Assembly: GCF_000424685.1 (NCBI RefSeq)
Contig: NZ_AUKJ01000021.1
Location: 1 to 64,000, forward strand
Length of the DNA: 64,000 nt
Reading direction: 5' to 3'
Source: Methylococcus capsulatus str. Texas = ATCC 19069
GTDB lineage: Bacteria > Pseudomonadota > Gammaproteobacteria > Methylococcales > Methylococcaceae
The notes below the pieces were generated by a model. That model was not told the DNA's origin and did not search any database. It saw only the letters and a list, made by a program, of their open reading frames with translations. Position numbers and translations under genes: made by a program. Within the stretch, counting starts at the first letter, position 1, and every line of letters begins with the position of its first letter. Shown here piece after piece: positions 28,765 to 37,050 of the stretch.

Positions 28765-29400
28765 ATGGCGATGCAGAATACAACGAACGCGCTTCATCTC
28801 ATGAAAGCCGGAGCCCTTTCCCTGGTCCTCACCGGCTTGATCACCGGCTGCGGCGACAATGGCAGCTCCATCCCCGCCGCGTCGAGCTCGGAAGCCCACA
28901 TCAGCGGCAATGTCAGCGATCAAACCGGCCCGATCAACGACGGACGCCTGCAGGTCACCGACAGGAATGGCGCGGTCATCACTGCGTTCGACCTGGAAGA
29001 CACCAACCATTTCGAACTGACCATCCCCGCCGGCACGGTCTATCCCATCGTCATCACCGTGACCCCCACGAACCCCAATGCCGCATCCACGGCGCCGGTC
29101 AAAGCCGTGGTCACCAGCGACATCGCCGACCGTCAGGACGTCACCGCCGTGTCGACCATCGTGGTCGATTCCGCCATCGCCCTGGGTGGGCTCACTGCCG
29201 AGAACATCGCGAAGGCATCGGGGGGAGCCATCGGCCTGCGTCAGAGCCAAGGGGTCAGCGCCGGAGCCGGTGGCGGTGGCGCAGGTCCTGGCCAGAGCGG
29301 CGGCGGCACCGGCCGCGGCGGCCACGGCGGCCATGGGGCAAGCGAAGGCGGTCACGGCGCCCACTCGGCAGCCACGCCCGCCCCGGCAGTGCAGCACTGA
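28765..29400 (+). CDS. Lipoprotein with Gly/His-rich tail
   Basis: 211 residues. A lipoprotein signal ends in LITGC (Cys near residue 29). A beta-sandwich-like region follows (HISGNVSDQTGPINDGRLQVTDRNGAVI, then FELTIPAGTVYPIVITVTPTN), resembling carboxypeptidase-regulatory or Ig-like surface domains. The last 45 residues are low-complexity Gly/His/Ser (repeats of GGHGGHG type), which could bind metal ions. Function unknown. A strong terminator follows, so the gene is probably monocistronic. The DNA of the tail is very GC-rich but otherwise like its neighbours. Confidence 0.8.
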   Translation: MAMQNTTNALHLMKAGALSLVLTGLITGCGDNGSSIPAASSSEAHISGNVSDQTGPINDGRLQVTDRNGAVITAFDLEDTNHFELTIPAGTVYPIVITVTPTNPNAASTAPVKAVVTSDIADRQDVTAVSTIVVDSAIALGGLTAENIAKASGGAIGLRQSQGVSAGAGGGGAGPGQSGGGTGRGGHGGHGASEGGHGAHSAATPAPAVQH

Positions 29401-29426
29401 GCAGGCAAGGCTTCCTGCTTCCGCCG

Positions 29427-29463
29427 AGCCGCCGACCGGTCAACACCGGTCCGGCGGCTTTTT
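29427..29463 (+). terminator. Rho-independent terminator after the Gly/His-rich lipoprotein gene
   Basis: A long GC stem (AGCCGCCGACCGGT pairing with ACCGGTCCGGCGGCT, one bulged base, loop CAAC) followed by a T5 run. It starts 27 bases past the stop codon. Confidence 0.88.
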
Positions 29464-29494
29464 CCGTTCCTCCCCCAGCGATAACCCGAGCCGC

Positions 29495-30454
29495 TTGCCG
29501 TCCTTGCTTCCATTCTCCAGCCGCCGGCCCCGGTCCGGAACACGCCGACACGCATCACCTACGACATACGCTCCCCGCCGTCTTCACGCCGCCCTGTGGG
29601 CCCTGGCATTGATCGCCGCAGCAGCCGGGTATGCCTACGAGGTCTTCCTGGCCAGACCCCGCATGGCCTATCTGGGCGTTCCTCGCGCGACCGACTGGAA
29701 ACGGCCGCAGACCTGGACTCACGTACTCCGCAACCACGGGTTCATGCTCGGGTATTCGGAACTGCGCGGCAATCCGCTTTGGGTCATCTTCACCTTGCGG
29801 CCGGTCAGTCACGGCGGGGAAACGCATCCCCGCCCCCGCCATTTCAGGACCGACTGGCGCAACCTGACGCGGGTCAGCCCCGACGACTATACCCGCAGCG
29901 GGTACGATCGGGGACACATGGCCCCCAATCATGCGATGGACCTGCTGTTTGGTCGGCCGGGACAGCTCGACAGTTTCCTGATGACCAACGTCGTCCCGCA
30001 AAAGCCCGAACTGAACCGCAAGCTATGGGAGCGCCTGGAGGAAGCCGAACTGGACCATTTCACCCGTCTGTTCGATCCGGTCTGGGTCGTCACCGGCCCC
30101 TTGTTCGATGCCCGGACGGAGCGGCTGAAATCGGCTTTCCGGGTCGAAATTCCCGATGCCTTCTTCCGAATCTATGCGGCGCCGACTGCATCGGGTGCTC
30201 CACGCCTCCTGGCCTTCATCGTGCCGCAGGATGCGCCCGCAAACGCCCCCCTGGACCGTTTCCTGGCCAGCGTCGACACCGTTGAAGCCCTGTCCGGCCT
30301 GGATTTCTTCCACGAACTCGAAGACGCCGCAGAAGCGGACCTGGAAGCGGAAATCGCGTCCCAACCCTGGGGATTGCAGGAATTGGCCCGGTTGCCCGGA
30401 CGGCTTTCTTCCTCCAGACATCGCCGGCCCCCTCCTCCACCAGACCATGAGTAA
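29495..30454 (+). CDS. Membrane-anchored DNA/RNA non-specific endonuclease
   Basis: A NUC1/Serratia-type beta-beta-alpha-Me nuclease. The catalytic DRGHMAPN motif (YDRGHMAPNHAMDL) is intact, and NVVPQKPELNRKLWERLE supplies the metal-ligand Asn. An N-terminal hydrophobic segment (LWALALIAAAAGYAYEVFLA) would anchor it facing the periplasm. No ATG or GTG precedes that segment in frame. TTG codons at 29495 and 29504 are the best starts; the first ATG, 29663, would remove the anchor. Its stop is seven bases before the PepSY gene. Confidence 0.82.
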   Translation: MPSLLPFSSRRPRSGTRRHASPTTYAPRRLHAALWALALIAAAAGYAYEVFLARPRMAYLGVPRATDWKRPQTWTHVLRNHGFMLGYSELRGNPLWVIFTLRPVSHGGETHPRPRHFRTDWRNLTRVSPDDYTRSGYDRGHMAPNHAMDLLFGRPGQLDSFLMTNVVPQKPELNRKLWERLEEAELDHFTRLFDPVWVVTGPLFDARTERLKSAFRVEIPDAFFRIYAAPTASGAPRLLAFIVPQDAPANAPLDRFLASVDTVEALSGLDFFHELEDAAEADLEAEIASQPWGLQELARLPGRLSSSRHRRPPPPPDHE

Positions 30455-30460
30455 CACGGG

Positions 30461-31795
30461 ATGATGACCAACCGACGGCACCGGCGAAAGCGCTGGCTCA
30501 GGATTCATTCGACCCTCGCCTTGAGCGTCGGGTTTCTCTTCGTCCTCACGGGACTCACCGGCAGTCTGAATCTGGTCGGCCCGGAACTCGACCGTTGGCT
30601 CAATCCCGAGCTCACGGTGATCCCCCGCGCTGGCGGCGGGTTGTCACCGGACCAGATGATGGCTGCGGTGAAATCCGCCCATCCCCGACGCTTCGGATCC
30701 TGGCGGCTGCAATTCCCGGAGTCGCCCGACAGCCCGGCGGTCGCCTGGTACGACAAACCGATCGAAACCAGCGGGGAACCCTATGCCCCACTCATGGTGG
30801 CCATCGATCCCTACACGGGGAAAATCCTGGCAAACCGGTTCTGGGGCCACACCTTCGCAACCTGGACCCACCGCCTGCATTCCCAGTGGCTTTTGGGCGG
30901 ATTCGGCCAGGCGCTCGTCGGCCTGACCGGCCTGGCGCTGCTGGCCAGCCTCGTCACCGGTTTCCGGCTGTGGCTACCAGCCGGCCGCCGTCTGCGCCAA
31001 GCAATGACCGTCAAGCCCCGGGCCGGCTTCAAGCGGAGAATTTTCGACCTGCACCGGATCGCCGGGATTTACGGCCTGCCGCTACTGGTGACCGCCACCC
31101 TCACCGGGCTGCATCTCGCGTTTCCCTCGCTGCTGACCACCGTGACCGGCACCGCGGATTTCGGGCATCATGACAGCCCCGATGCGGAAGAAATCACTGC
31201 CTCGTCCGCCGTTTCCGACACGCCGCTGAACCTGACCCAGGCCATACTGATGGCCCGCGGCCTGTTTCCGAACGCTGTCGTCGACAGCGTGACCACCCCC
31301 CGTGCCAGCAACGGCATGTACCGGGTGGACTTCCGCCGGACCGGAGAGCATCACGCCCTCACCACCGTCTGGGTGGACCCCTACAGCGGCCACATCCGCC
31401 AGACCCGCAACTCCGCCGACTTCAGCCGGGGACAACGCTTCGTCAACGCCATCCGCCCCTTGCACAACGGCAGCCTGTTCGGCGCAACCGGCCGCATCCT
31501 GGGATTTCTTGGCGGTTTCGTCCCCCTCGCACTGTATGTGACCGGCCTCGTCCACTGGGCGCACAAGCGGCGGATCGACGTGGTCCGTTATCGCCCCCGC
31601 CTTCCTTCCCGATGGATCCGGCTTTGGCACCGCCATTGGCCGGAACTGAAGGACCTGCTGTCGGCTCTCGCCCATGCTGCAACGGCGCACATCGCTCATG
31701 TCACGGCGGTTCTGTTCCGCGGCATGGCGAAGATCCGGGCGGAACGGCAGCGCCGCCGCTCGCGGGACCGAACTCCTCTTGGACCGTCACAATGA
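30461..31795 (+). CDS. PepSY-associated membrane protein (PiuB-like)
   Basis: 444 residues with four membrane helices: one at the N-terminus after a basic cap (LALSVGFLFVLTGLTGSL), others near HRIAGIYGLPLLVTATLTGLHLAF and the C-terminal FLGGFVPLALYVTGLVHW. WTHRLHSQWLLGG and FVNAIRPLHNGSLFG are the paired His-containing motifs of the family. PepSY domains lie in the periplasmic loops. Related proteins accompany iron-siderophore uptake, sometimes as reductases; no TonB receptor is adjacent here. Probably cotranscribed with the nuclease. Confidence 0.85.
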   Translation: MMTNRRHRRKRWLRIHSTLALSVGFLFVLTGLTGSLNLVGPELDRWLNPELTVIPRAGGGLSPDQMMAAVKSAHPRRFGSWRLQFPESPDSPAVAWYDKPIETSGEPYAPLMVAIDPYTGKILANRFWGHTFATWTHRLHSQWLLGGFGQALVGLTGLALLASLVTGFRLWLPAGRRLRQAMTVKPRAGFKRRIFDLHRIAGIYGLPLLVTATLTGLHLAFPSLLTTVTGTADFGHHDSPDAEEITASSAVSDTPLNLTQAILMARGLFPNAVVDSVTTPRASNGMYRVDFRRTGEHHALTTVWVDPYSGHIRQTRNSADFSRGQRFVNAIRPLHNGSLFGATGRILGFLGGFVPLALYVTGLVHWAHKRRIDVVRYRPRLPSRWIRLWHRHWPELKDLLSALAHAATAHIAHVTAVLFRGMAKIRAERQRRRSRDRTPLGPSQ

Positions 31796-31820
31796 CGTGT
31801 ACGACGGCAAAAGAAAATCT

Positions 31821-31860
31821 TGTTATATTGGTTTTCAGGGTTTTCCCCAGGGCGAAAACC
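31821..31860 (+). promoter_or_regulatory. Extended -10 plus inverted repeat
   Basis: TGTTATATT (31821-31829) fits an extended -10. Directly downstream a seven-base inverted repeat, GGTTTTC (31830-31836) and GAAAACC (31854-31860), spans the likely start site. That could be an operator or a leader hairpin for the small gene at 31938. Confidence 0.4.
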
Positions 31861-31937
31861 AGGACTTTCCGCCGCCCCGCCTTCCTCCGATCGCAGCGGA
31901 AAAATCGTCTCAACCGTGTTGGCAGGAGAAAGTATCA

Positions 31938-32375
31938 ATGGCCAAGAGACCCTCATCCCGAACGTCCCAGGACACCGGAGTAGAAAGCCCCCCCACGCCC
32001 CCGACCGAGGCCACGGCACCGGAGACTTCGATGGAGTCGGCGTCCGGAACCGAAGCCACCAAATCCACCGCGATCACTGCGGTCGCGGTCGCCGTGGAAG
32101 GATTGAAAGAAGGCGCCAGTCAAGCACGCAAAGCCGCGGGCGAATTCGTTCCCGCCCTGGCCCGAACCCTCTCCAAGGTCGTCTATACCGGTTCCTACGG
32201 CATCACCTACGGCCTGGTGTTCGGTGGCCTGATGATCGGCAGCCTGATTCCCAAAGACAGCGCCCTCGCCAAAGGCATGTGCGACGGAGCCGACTCCGCG
32301 GTCAAGGATTTCACCAGGCGTGAAAATGAACGCGCAGCGCTCGCTGCGTCCGGGGAAGGCATGGCGACGACCTGA
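31938..32375 (+). CDS. Small alanine-rich protein with a glycine-rich hydrophobic segment
   Basis: 145 residues. A Pro/Thr/Ser/Glu-rich N-terminal third, a helical amphipathic middle (AVAVEGLKEGASQARKAAGE), one glycine-rich hydrophobic stretch (GSYGITYGLVFGGLMIGSLIP), and a charged C-terminus. The shape recalls phasin-like or magnetosome-type small membrane-associated proteins, but I recognise no family. It is flanked by an extended -10 upstream and a strong terminator downstream, so it is probably an independent unit. Confidence 0.7.
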   Translation: MAKRPSSRTSQDTGVESPPTPPTEATAPETSMESASGTEATKSTAITAVAVAVEGLKEGASQARKAAGEFVPALARTLSKVVYTGSYGITYGLVFGGLMIGSLIPKDSALAKGMCDGADSAVKDFTRRENERAALAASGEGMATT

Positions 32376-32405
32376 ACCCCTCGTCACCGAACGCCGTTCT
32401 CTCCC

Positions 32406-32434
32406 ATCCCCGCAGCTTGCGGGGATTGTTTTTT
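32406..32434 (+). terminator. Rho-independent terminator
   Basis: A perfect eight-base stem ATCCCCGC / GCGGGGAT with loop AGCTT, followed by TGTTTTTT. It lies 30 bases past the stop at 32375. Confidence 0.9.
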
Positions 32435-32546
32435 CCTCCCCGGGCGAGGGACTTCGCGCAAGCCCTCCCGGCCAAAAGCTTCATCGCCCTGTAACGGTAA
32501 AGGCGCAGACTGGGAAACTCGAAGCCCACGTCTTACGCAACGATCC

Positions 32547-32894
32547 ATGACGGTTTCCGAAGAAAAAGCCGAGGCCGGACACCCCCCCGCCGGCACATCC
32601 CTCCTTCCGGCACGCATGGAGCAGGCCGAGCCGGGAGTGGTCGCCCGCTATCTCGAAAGCCTGCCGCGCGATGTCGGCTGGCTGCTGGTGACCGCCGGCA
32701 TCGTCGCCGAGCTGGCGCCCGGCGTCATCGGGACACCTTTCTGGGTCGCCGGGACACTGGTTCTGTGGCCAAGGATGGGCTACCGCCTGGAACGCTGGCT
32801 GCATCGGCGCACCCCCAAGCTTCTTTACGGGGGACTGCGGCAGATCGACCGTTTCCTCACCGACCTGGAACGGCGCTATCCGCGGGCGCAGTGA
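32547..32894 (+). CDS. Small membrane protein, unknown
   Basis: 115 residues. A soluble acidic N-terminus (about 40 residues) is followed by two hydrophobic segments (WLLVTAGIVAELAPGVIG and FWVAGTLVLWP). A basic amphipathic C-terminus comes last (RLERWLHRRTPKLLYGGLRQIDRFLTDLERRYP). Codon usage is normal for the region. No family recognised. Confidence 0.7.
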   Translation: MTVSEEKAEAGHPPAGTSLLPARMEQAEPGVVARYLESLPRDVGWLLVTAGIVAELAPGVIGTPFWVAGTLVLWPRMGYRLERWLHRRTPKLLYGGLRQIDRFLTDLERRYPRAQ

Positions 32895-33103
32895 AGACGG
32901 GCGGCGCGATTTCCCGCGCTCGTGGGTGAGTCCACACAGCCGGCGTCACACTCCGCTAAATCCGGAAAACTACACTGAGCGCCGAATCATGCGGTCTCGC
33001 GCGGTCCAGGGAAGCCGGAGCCGACCATGGCACCCGATTTGCTAAACGGAATCTCGAACACAGGTCACTCTGTTCTTTCCGCTAGACGACAACGGAGCCG
33101 CAT

Positions 33104-33550
33104 ATGTCAGATCCCTCGACCGGCCTGAATCCAGGGCATTTGCACCCGCACGTTTCCCCTCTGGGCGTCTCACGGATCACGCACCGGGTGCTGCTCGGCC
33201 TCGAAGCATTTTGTGAACGCCTGAGTCTCCTGGCCAACATCGGGCTGCCCTGCATGGTTTATTTGAGCGGTCCCGGCGTGGGGCAGCTGTTCATGGGCCC
33301 ATTGCGCCAATGCGTACGGGAAAAGGGCCGCATCGTGATCGAAAGCGATCAATTCAGCCTTGGGCTGGAAGAGCGGATGATCGGACGGATTTACCTGACG
33401 GAGCAAGACGACGAAGGCCAGTCCGGGGCTGCGGTCGAACTCTATCACCGAGACGGCGGTCTCATCACGCGCATCTGCGGCCTGCCGGATCCAGTGATCG
33501 GCGCAGTCTGGCAGGACCTGATGGACACCTTTTCACATTCTACGTTGTGA
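33104..33550 (+). CDS. HemS/ChuX-like single-domain protein (tentative)
   Basis: 148 residues, no signal peptide. The body (CMVYLSGPGVGQLFMGPLRQ, IVIESDQFSLGLEERMIGRIYL, GAAVELYHRDGGLITRICG) has the strand order and spacing of one HemS/ChuX/HutX half-domain. That includes the FxGP-like turn and a closing ELYDxxG-like segment. Those proteins bind or degrade heme. No heme transporter is nearby and the resemblance is by eye only. It could be an uncharacterised stress-related protein; the next gene is a peroxiredoxin. Confidence 0.6.
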   Translation: MSDPSTGLNPGHLHPHVSPLGVSRITHRVLLGLEAFCERLSLLANIGLPCMVYLSGPGVGQLFMGPLRQCVREKGRIVIESDQFSLGLEERMIGRIYLTEQDDEGQSGAAVELYHRDGGLITRICGLPDPVIGAVWQDLMDTFSHSTL

Positions 33551-33560
33551 ATGCCGGCTC

Positions 33561-33591
33561 TGGACTATTTCTGAGTAATTTTGTGTACAAT
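33561..33591 (+). promoter_or_regulatory. Possible promoter of the peroxiredoxin gene
   Basis: -10 TACAAT (33586-33591, five of six) with TGGACT (33561-33566) as a possible -35 at a long 19-base spacing. It is 115 bases upstream of the ATG at 33706, which has a clear AGGAG site. Confidence 0.4.
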
Positions 33592-33705
33592 CCGGTTGCC
33601 GATTTCCGGCTCTCTCTCAAAATTTGTAGGGTCGCCGGGCTGGACCCGAGGTTTCGCCCGGCACCGCGATCCAACACCGTCCATTCATTCATAGGAGATC
33701 TGTAA

Positions 33706-34311
33706 ATGAGCGTTCTCGTAGGCAAACCGGCCCCGGATTTCAAGGCCGCGGCGGTCCTCGGCTGCGGCACCATCGTCGACGACTACTGGTTTTCGAAGGA
33801 AACGAAGGGCAAGTATGTCGCCCTCGTGTTCTACCCGCTGGATTTCACTTTCGTCTGCCCGTCGGAACTGATCGCGTTGGATCACCGCGTCGATGAGCTC
33901 AAGAAGCGCGGCGTGGAGGTGATCGGCGTTTCGGTCGACTCCCAGTTCACCCATAATGCATGGCGCAACACCCCGATCGACAAGGGCGGCATCGGACCGG
34001 TCAAATACACGCTGGTCGCCGACGTCAGCCATGCCATCGTCAAGGCCTACGATGTCGAAGTCGAAGGTGCTGCCGTGGCCTACCGTGGCACCTTCCTGAT
34101 CGACAAGTCGGGCATCGTGCGCCACCAGGTCGTCAACGATCTGCCGCTGGGCCGCAACATGGACGAGCTGATCCGCATGGTGGATGCCCTGCAATTCCAC
34201 GAGGAACACGGGGAAGTCTGCCCCGCGGGCTGGAACAAGGGCCAGAGCGGCATGAAGGCCGACCCGGAAGGGGTGGCCAGCTATCTGAGCAAGAACGCTG
34301 ACAAGCTGTAA
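33706..34311 (+). CDS. Typical 2-Cys peroxiredoxin (AhpC/Prx1 type)
   Basis: Reduces hydrogen peroxide and organic peroxides in the cytoplasm. 201 residues. The peroxidatic Cys51 lies in YPLDFTFVCPSE and the resolving Cys172 in HGEVCPAGW, with GGIGPVKYTLVADVSHAI between them. The C-terminal tail after Cys172 is long, as in overoxidation-sensitive Prx1 proteins. No ahpF is adjacent, so the electron donor is probably thioredoxin. A strong terminator follows. Confidence 0.95.
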   Translation: MSVLVGKPAPDFKAAAVLGCGTIVDDYWFSKETKGKYVALVFYPLDFTFVCPSELIALDHRVDELKKRGVEVIGVSVDSQFTHNAWRNTPIDKGGIGPVKYTLVADVSHAIVKAYDVEVEGAAVAYRGTFLIDKSGIVRHQVVNDLPLGRNMDELIRMVDALQFHEEHGEVCPAGWNKGQSGMKADPEGVASYLSKNADKL

Positions 34312-34335
34312 TCCCGCCGGCGCACGGTGCGCAGG

Positions 34336-34371
34336 AAAGCGCGGGTGGAGTCGACCTCCCCCGCGCTTTTT
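34336..34371 (+). terminator. Strong, probably bidirectional terminator
   Basis: AAAGCGCGGG pairs with CCCGCGCTTT; an inner GGAG/CTCC pair and loop TCGA complete the stem, and a T5 run follows. The A-run on the 5' side means it can also end transcription of the opposing membrane-protein gene. Confidence 0.9.
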
Positions 34372-34373
34372 GC

Positions 34374-34658
34374 TTAGCCGTTGGTCGGAGCCCGCAGCAG
34401 GAAATAGTGGCGGACGGCTATCGCCACCACCGCTCCCACCACCACGGACGAATGCCCGATCAATCCCGCCATCATGACGGCCGATCGGGCATGGAATTCG
34501 GCCATCAAAGGCTTGGCCACCACCAGGCTCCAGATGAAATTCGGAACGTAATAAGCCACCAGCCCGGCGAATGCCCATTGCACCGCGGGCAGGCCGCGAC
34601 CTTCCGCCGAGCGGTAGAACCAGATCGCAATCAGAATTGCGACGATGCCGCCGATCAT
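34374..34658 (-). CDS. Small membrane protein, unknown
   Basis: 94 residues with three hydrophobic segments (GGIVAILIAIWFY, AGLVAYYVPNFIWSLVVA and GLIGHSSVVVGAVVAIAVRHYF). The ATG at 34658 has an excellent GGAGGAG site. No family recognised. It is downstream of cysK on the same strand, separated by a 19-base inverted repeat and about 100 bases. Confidence 0.75.
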   Translation of the reverse strand: MIGGIVAILIAIWFYRSAEGRGLPAVQWAFAGLVAYYVPNFIWSLVVAKPLMAEFHARSAVMMAGLIGHSSVVVGAVVAIAVRHYFLLRAPTNG

Positions 34659-34736
34659 GATTTCTCCTCCATCGTTTTCTTATTTCGACATGGGCCTTCG
34701 CCCCACCGGACCGATAAGATACAGGACTCACGGCTT

Positions 34737-34755
34737 CGGTTCACGCCGTGAACCG
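34737..34755 (-). repeat. Perfect inverted repeat just past cysK
   Basis: CGGTTCAC (34737-34744) and GTGAACCG (34748-34755) with a three-base loop, four bases beyond the cysK stop. It has no T-run, so it is either a transcript-end hairpin or a protein-binding site. Confidence 0.5.
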
Positions 34756-34759
34756 GGCT

Positions 34760-35692
34760 TTAGTCCTCCAGATGTGCAAACAGGGCGGTACTGAGGTAGC
34801 GTTCGCCGAACGAGGGGATGATCGTCACGATCAGCTTCCCTGCGTTCTCCGGACGGCATGCCAGTTCCCGCGCAGCCCACAGCGCCGCACCGGAAGAAAT
34901 GCCGACCAGCAGACCCTCCTCACGGGCCGCGCGCCGGGCGAATTCGAAAGCATCGTCGTTCTTCACCCGGATGACCTCGTCGTAAATCGTGGTATTCAGG
35001 ATCGGCGGCACGAAGCCGGCGCCAATGCCCTGGATCGGGTGCGGTCCCTTCTCGCCGCCGGACAGCACCGGCGAAGCGTCCGGCTCCACCGCGACACACC
35101 GAAGGGAGGGCTTGCGCTGCTTCAGGACTTCGCCCACCCCGGTGATGGTACCGCCGGTACCGACTCCCGCCACCACGATGTCGACCCGACCCTCGGTGTC
35201 GCGCCAGATTTCCTCGGCCGTCGTCCTGCGGTGGATTTCCGGATTGGCGGCGTTCTTGAACTGCTGGGGCATGAAATATTTCGGATCGGAAGCCGCCAGT
35301 TCCTCCGCCTTACGGATCGCCCCGCCCATGCCATCCGGGCCCGGTGTCAGAACGAGCTCCGCCCCGTAGGCCCGCAGCAGCATGCGACGCTCCTTGCTCA
35401 TGGTTTCGGGCATGGTCAGCACGCAGCGGTAGCCGCGCGCGGCGCAGACCATGGCCAGGGCGATGCCGGTGTTGCCGCTGGTGGGTTCGACGATGACGGT
35501 GTCCGGACCGATCAGGCCGGCTTGCTCGGCGGCGTCGATCATCGCCGCGCCGATGCGGTCCTTGACGCTGTGGGCCGGGTTGAAGAATTCGAGCTTGGCG
35601 ACGACCTCCGCGCCGCAGCCTGCGCTGAGCCGGTGGATTCGGACCAGGGGGGTATTGCCGATGAGATCGGTGACGCTATTGGCGATTTTCAT
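34760..35692 (-). CDS. cysK: Cysteine synthase (O-acetylserine sulfhydrylase)
   Basis: PLP enzyme forming cysteine from O-acetylserine and sulfide. 310 residues. The PLP-binding Lys44 lies in NPAHSVKDR; the substrate loop is TSGNTG near residues 72-77. The phosphate-binding GTGGTITG and the C-terminal SSGAALW are present. The ATG at 35692 is chosen because an 80-residue upstream extension is unconserved. It is divergent from the C-S lyase gene, an apt pairing for sulfur amino acid balance. Confidence 0.95.
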   Translation of the reverse strand: MKIANSVTDLIGNTPLVRIHRLSAGCGAEVVAKLEFFNPAHSVKDRIGAAMIDAAEQAGLIGPDTVIVEPTSGNTGIALAMVCAARGYRCVLTMPETMSKERRMLLRAYGAELVLTPGPDGMGGAIRKAEELAASDPKYFMPQQFKNAANPEIHRRTTAEEIWRDTEGRVDIVVAGVGTGGTITGVGEVLKQRKPSLRCVAVEPDASPVLSGGEKGPHPIQGIGAGFVPPILNTTIYDEVIRVKNDDAFEFARRAAREEGLLVGISSGAALWAARELACRPENAGKLIVTIIPSFGERYLSTALFAHLED

Positions 35693-35879
35693 GGGTCTGG
35701 CACGCGAAAGATTCCAAGGGTGATGAGGGCTTGAGCGGAGCATGCACCGCTCGTCGCGGCATTCTATATCCCCAGGAGGCGAGTGGGTCATTTCTTTTGT
35801 GAAGCACTGCATCACCGCCCTTCGGCGGCGCCTTCCGGTAGACTTGAAGAGCTTTGAACGACTCCAGGAGAACGACCGG

Positions 35880-37040
35880 GTGGCTTCCGAATTCGACCTC
35901 GAAATCCCGCGCGCCGGCACCCTGTCCGTCAAATACGAGGGACGCGGCGCCTATTTCGGCAGCGACGACGTGATTCCGCTGTGGATCGCCGACATGGACT
36001 TCGCCGCGCCGTCAGCGATCACGCAGGCCTTGTCGGAACGCGCGGCCCATCCGATTTACGGCTACACCCTGTGCCCGGACAGCCTGTACGAAGCGCTGAT
36101 CGCCTGGATGAAGAAACGTCATGGCTGGGAAATCCGGCGGGAATGGATACTCCTTTCTCCCGGCGTGGTGCCCTCGCTCCACGCCGCGGTGATGGCCTTC
36201 ACCCGACCCGGTGACCCCGTGGTGATTCAGCCGCCCGTCTACCATCCCTTCTTCACGGCGGTCACCGTTCCCGGCCGCCGGCTGGCGCTGAATCCATTGC
36301 GGCTGGAGCAGGGGCGGTACCGGATGGACTGCGAGGGCCTGGAGCGCCGGGCCGCCGAAGGCGCCCGGCTCATGATCCTGTGTTCGCCGCACAACCCGGT
36401 CGGGCGGGTGTGGTCGAGGGAGGAACTGGAGGAGGTGCTACGCATCGCCGACCGCTACGGTATGACCGTACTGTCCGACGAAATCCATCACGATCTGATC
36501 TATCCGGGCTACCGGCACACGCCGCTGGCCGCGCTGGCGGACAATCCCCCCAACGTTCTGACCGCGGTGGCCCCATCCAAGACTTTCAACATCCCCGGCT
36601 TGGGCCTGTCCGCCCTCATCGTCCCGGACGCCGGCCTGCGCAGGGCGCTGCGCGAGATCTACGAACTGTTCCACATCGGCGCCTCGACGCCGTTCGGCCT
36701 CACGGCCTTCGAAGCGGCCTACCGCGAGGGCGAAGGCTGGCTGGAGCGTTTGCTGCCCTATCTCGCCGAGACCCGCGACTTCGTGGCCGATTTCCTCGGC
36801 CGCCACGCGCCGGCTATCCGGCCGGTCCCGCCCGAGGGCACCTATCTGGTCTGGCTGGATTGCCGCGCGCTGGGCATGAGCGATGCGGCACTGAAGCAAT
36901 TCTTCGTACACGAGGCGCGGGTCGGCATGAATCCCGGAATCACTTTCGGCGATGCCGGCAGCGGGTTCATGCGCCTCAACATCGGCGCCCCGAGGCGGAT
37001 CATCGCCGAGGCCTTGGAGCGTATCGCCGGCGCGCTTTGA
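35880..37040 (+). CDS. PatB/MalY-type C-S lyase (aminotransferase class I fold)
   Basis: 386 residues from a GTG at 35880 with an AGGAG site nine bases upstream. Family hallmarks: [59 protein letters not shown] and the PLP lysine in [11 protein letters not shown] near residue 233. These enzymes cleave cystathionine or other cysteine S-conjugates to thiol, pyruvate and ammonia. Divergence from cysK supports a sulfur-recycling role. Confidence 0.9.
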   Translation: MASEFDLEIPRAGTLSVKYEGRGAYFGSDDVIPLWIADMDFAAPSAITQALSERAAHPIYGYTLCPDSLYEALIAWMKKRHGWEIRREWILLSPGVVPSLHAAVMAFTRPGDPVVIQPPVYHPFFTAVTVPGRRLALNPLRLEQGRYRMDCEGLERRAAEGARLMILCSPHNPVGRVWSREELEEVLRIADRYGMTVLSDEIHHDLIYPGYRHTPLAALADNPPNVLTAVAPSKTFNIPGLGLSALIVPDAGLRRALREIYELFHIGASTPFGLTAFEAAYREGEGWLERLLPYLAETRDFVADFLGRHAPAIRPVPPEGTYLVWLDCRALGMSDAALKQFFVHEARVGMNPGITFGDAGSGFMRLNIGAPRRIIAEALERIAGAL

Positions 37041-37050
37041 AAACCCGGTA

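Noticed and set aside
34737-34755. Inverted repeat past cysK as a classical terminator
   Set aside because: It has no T-run on either strand, so it is listed only as a repeat.
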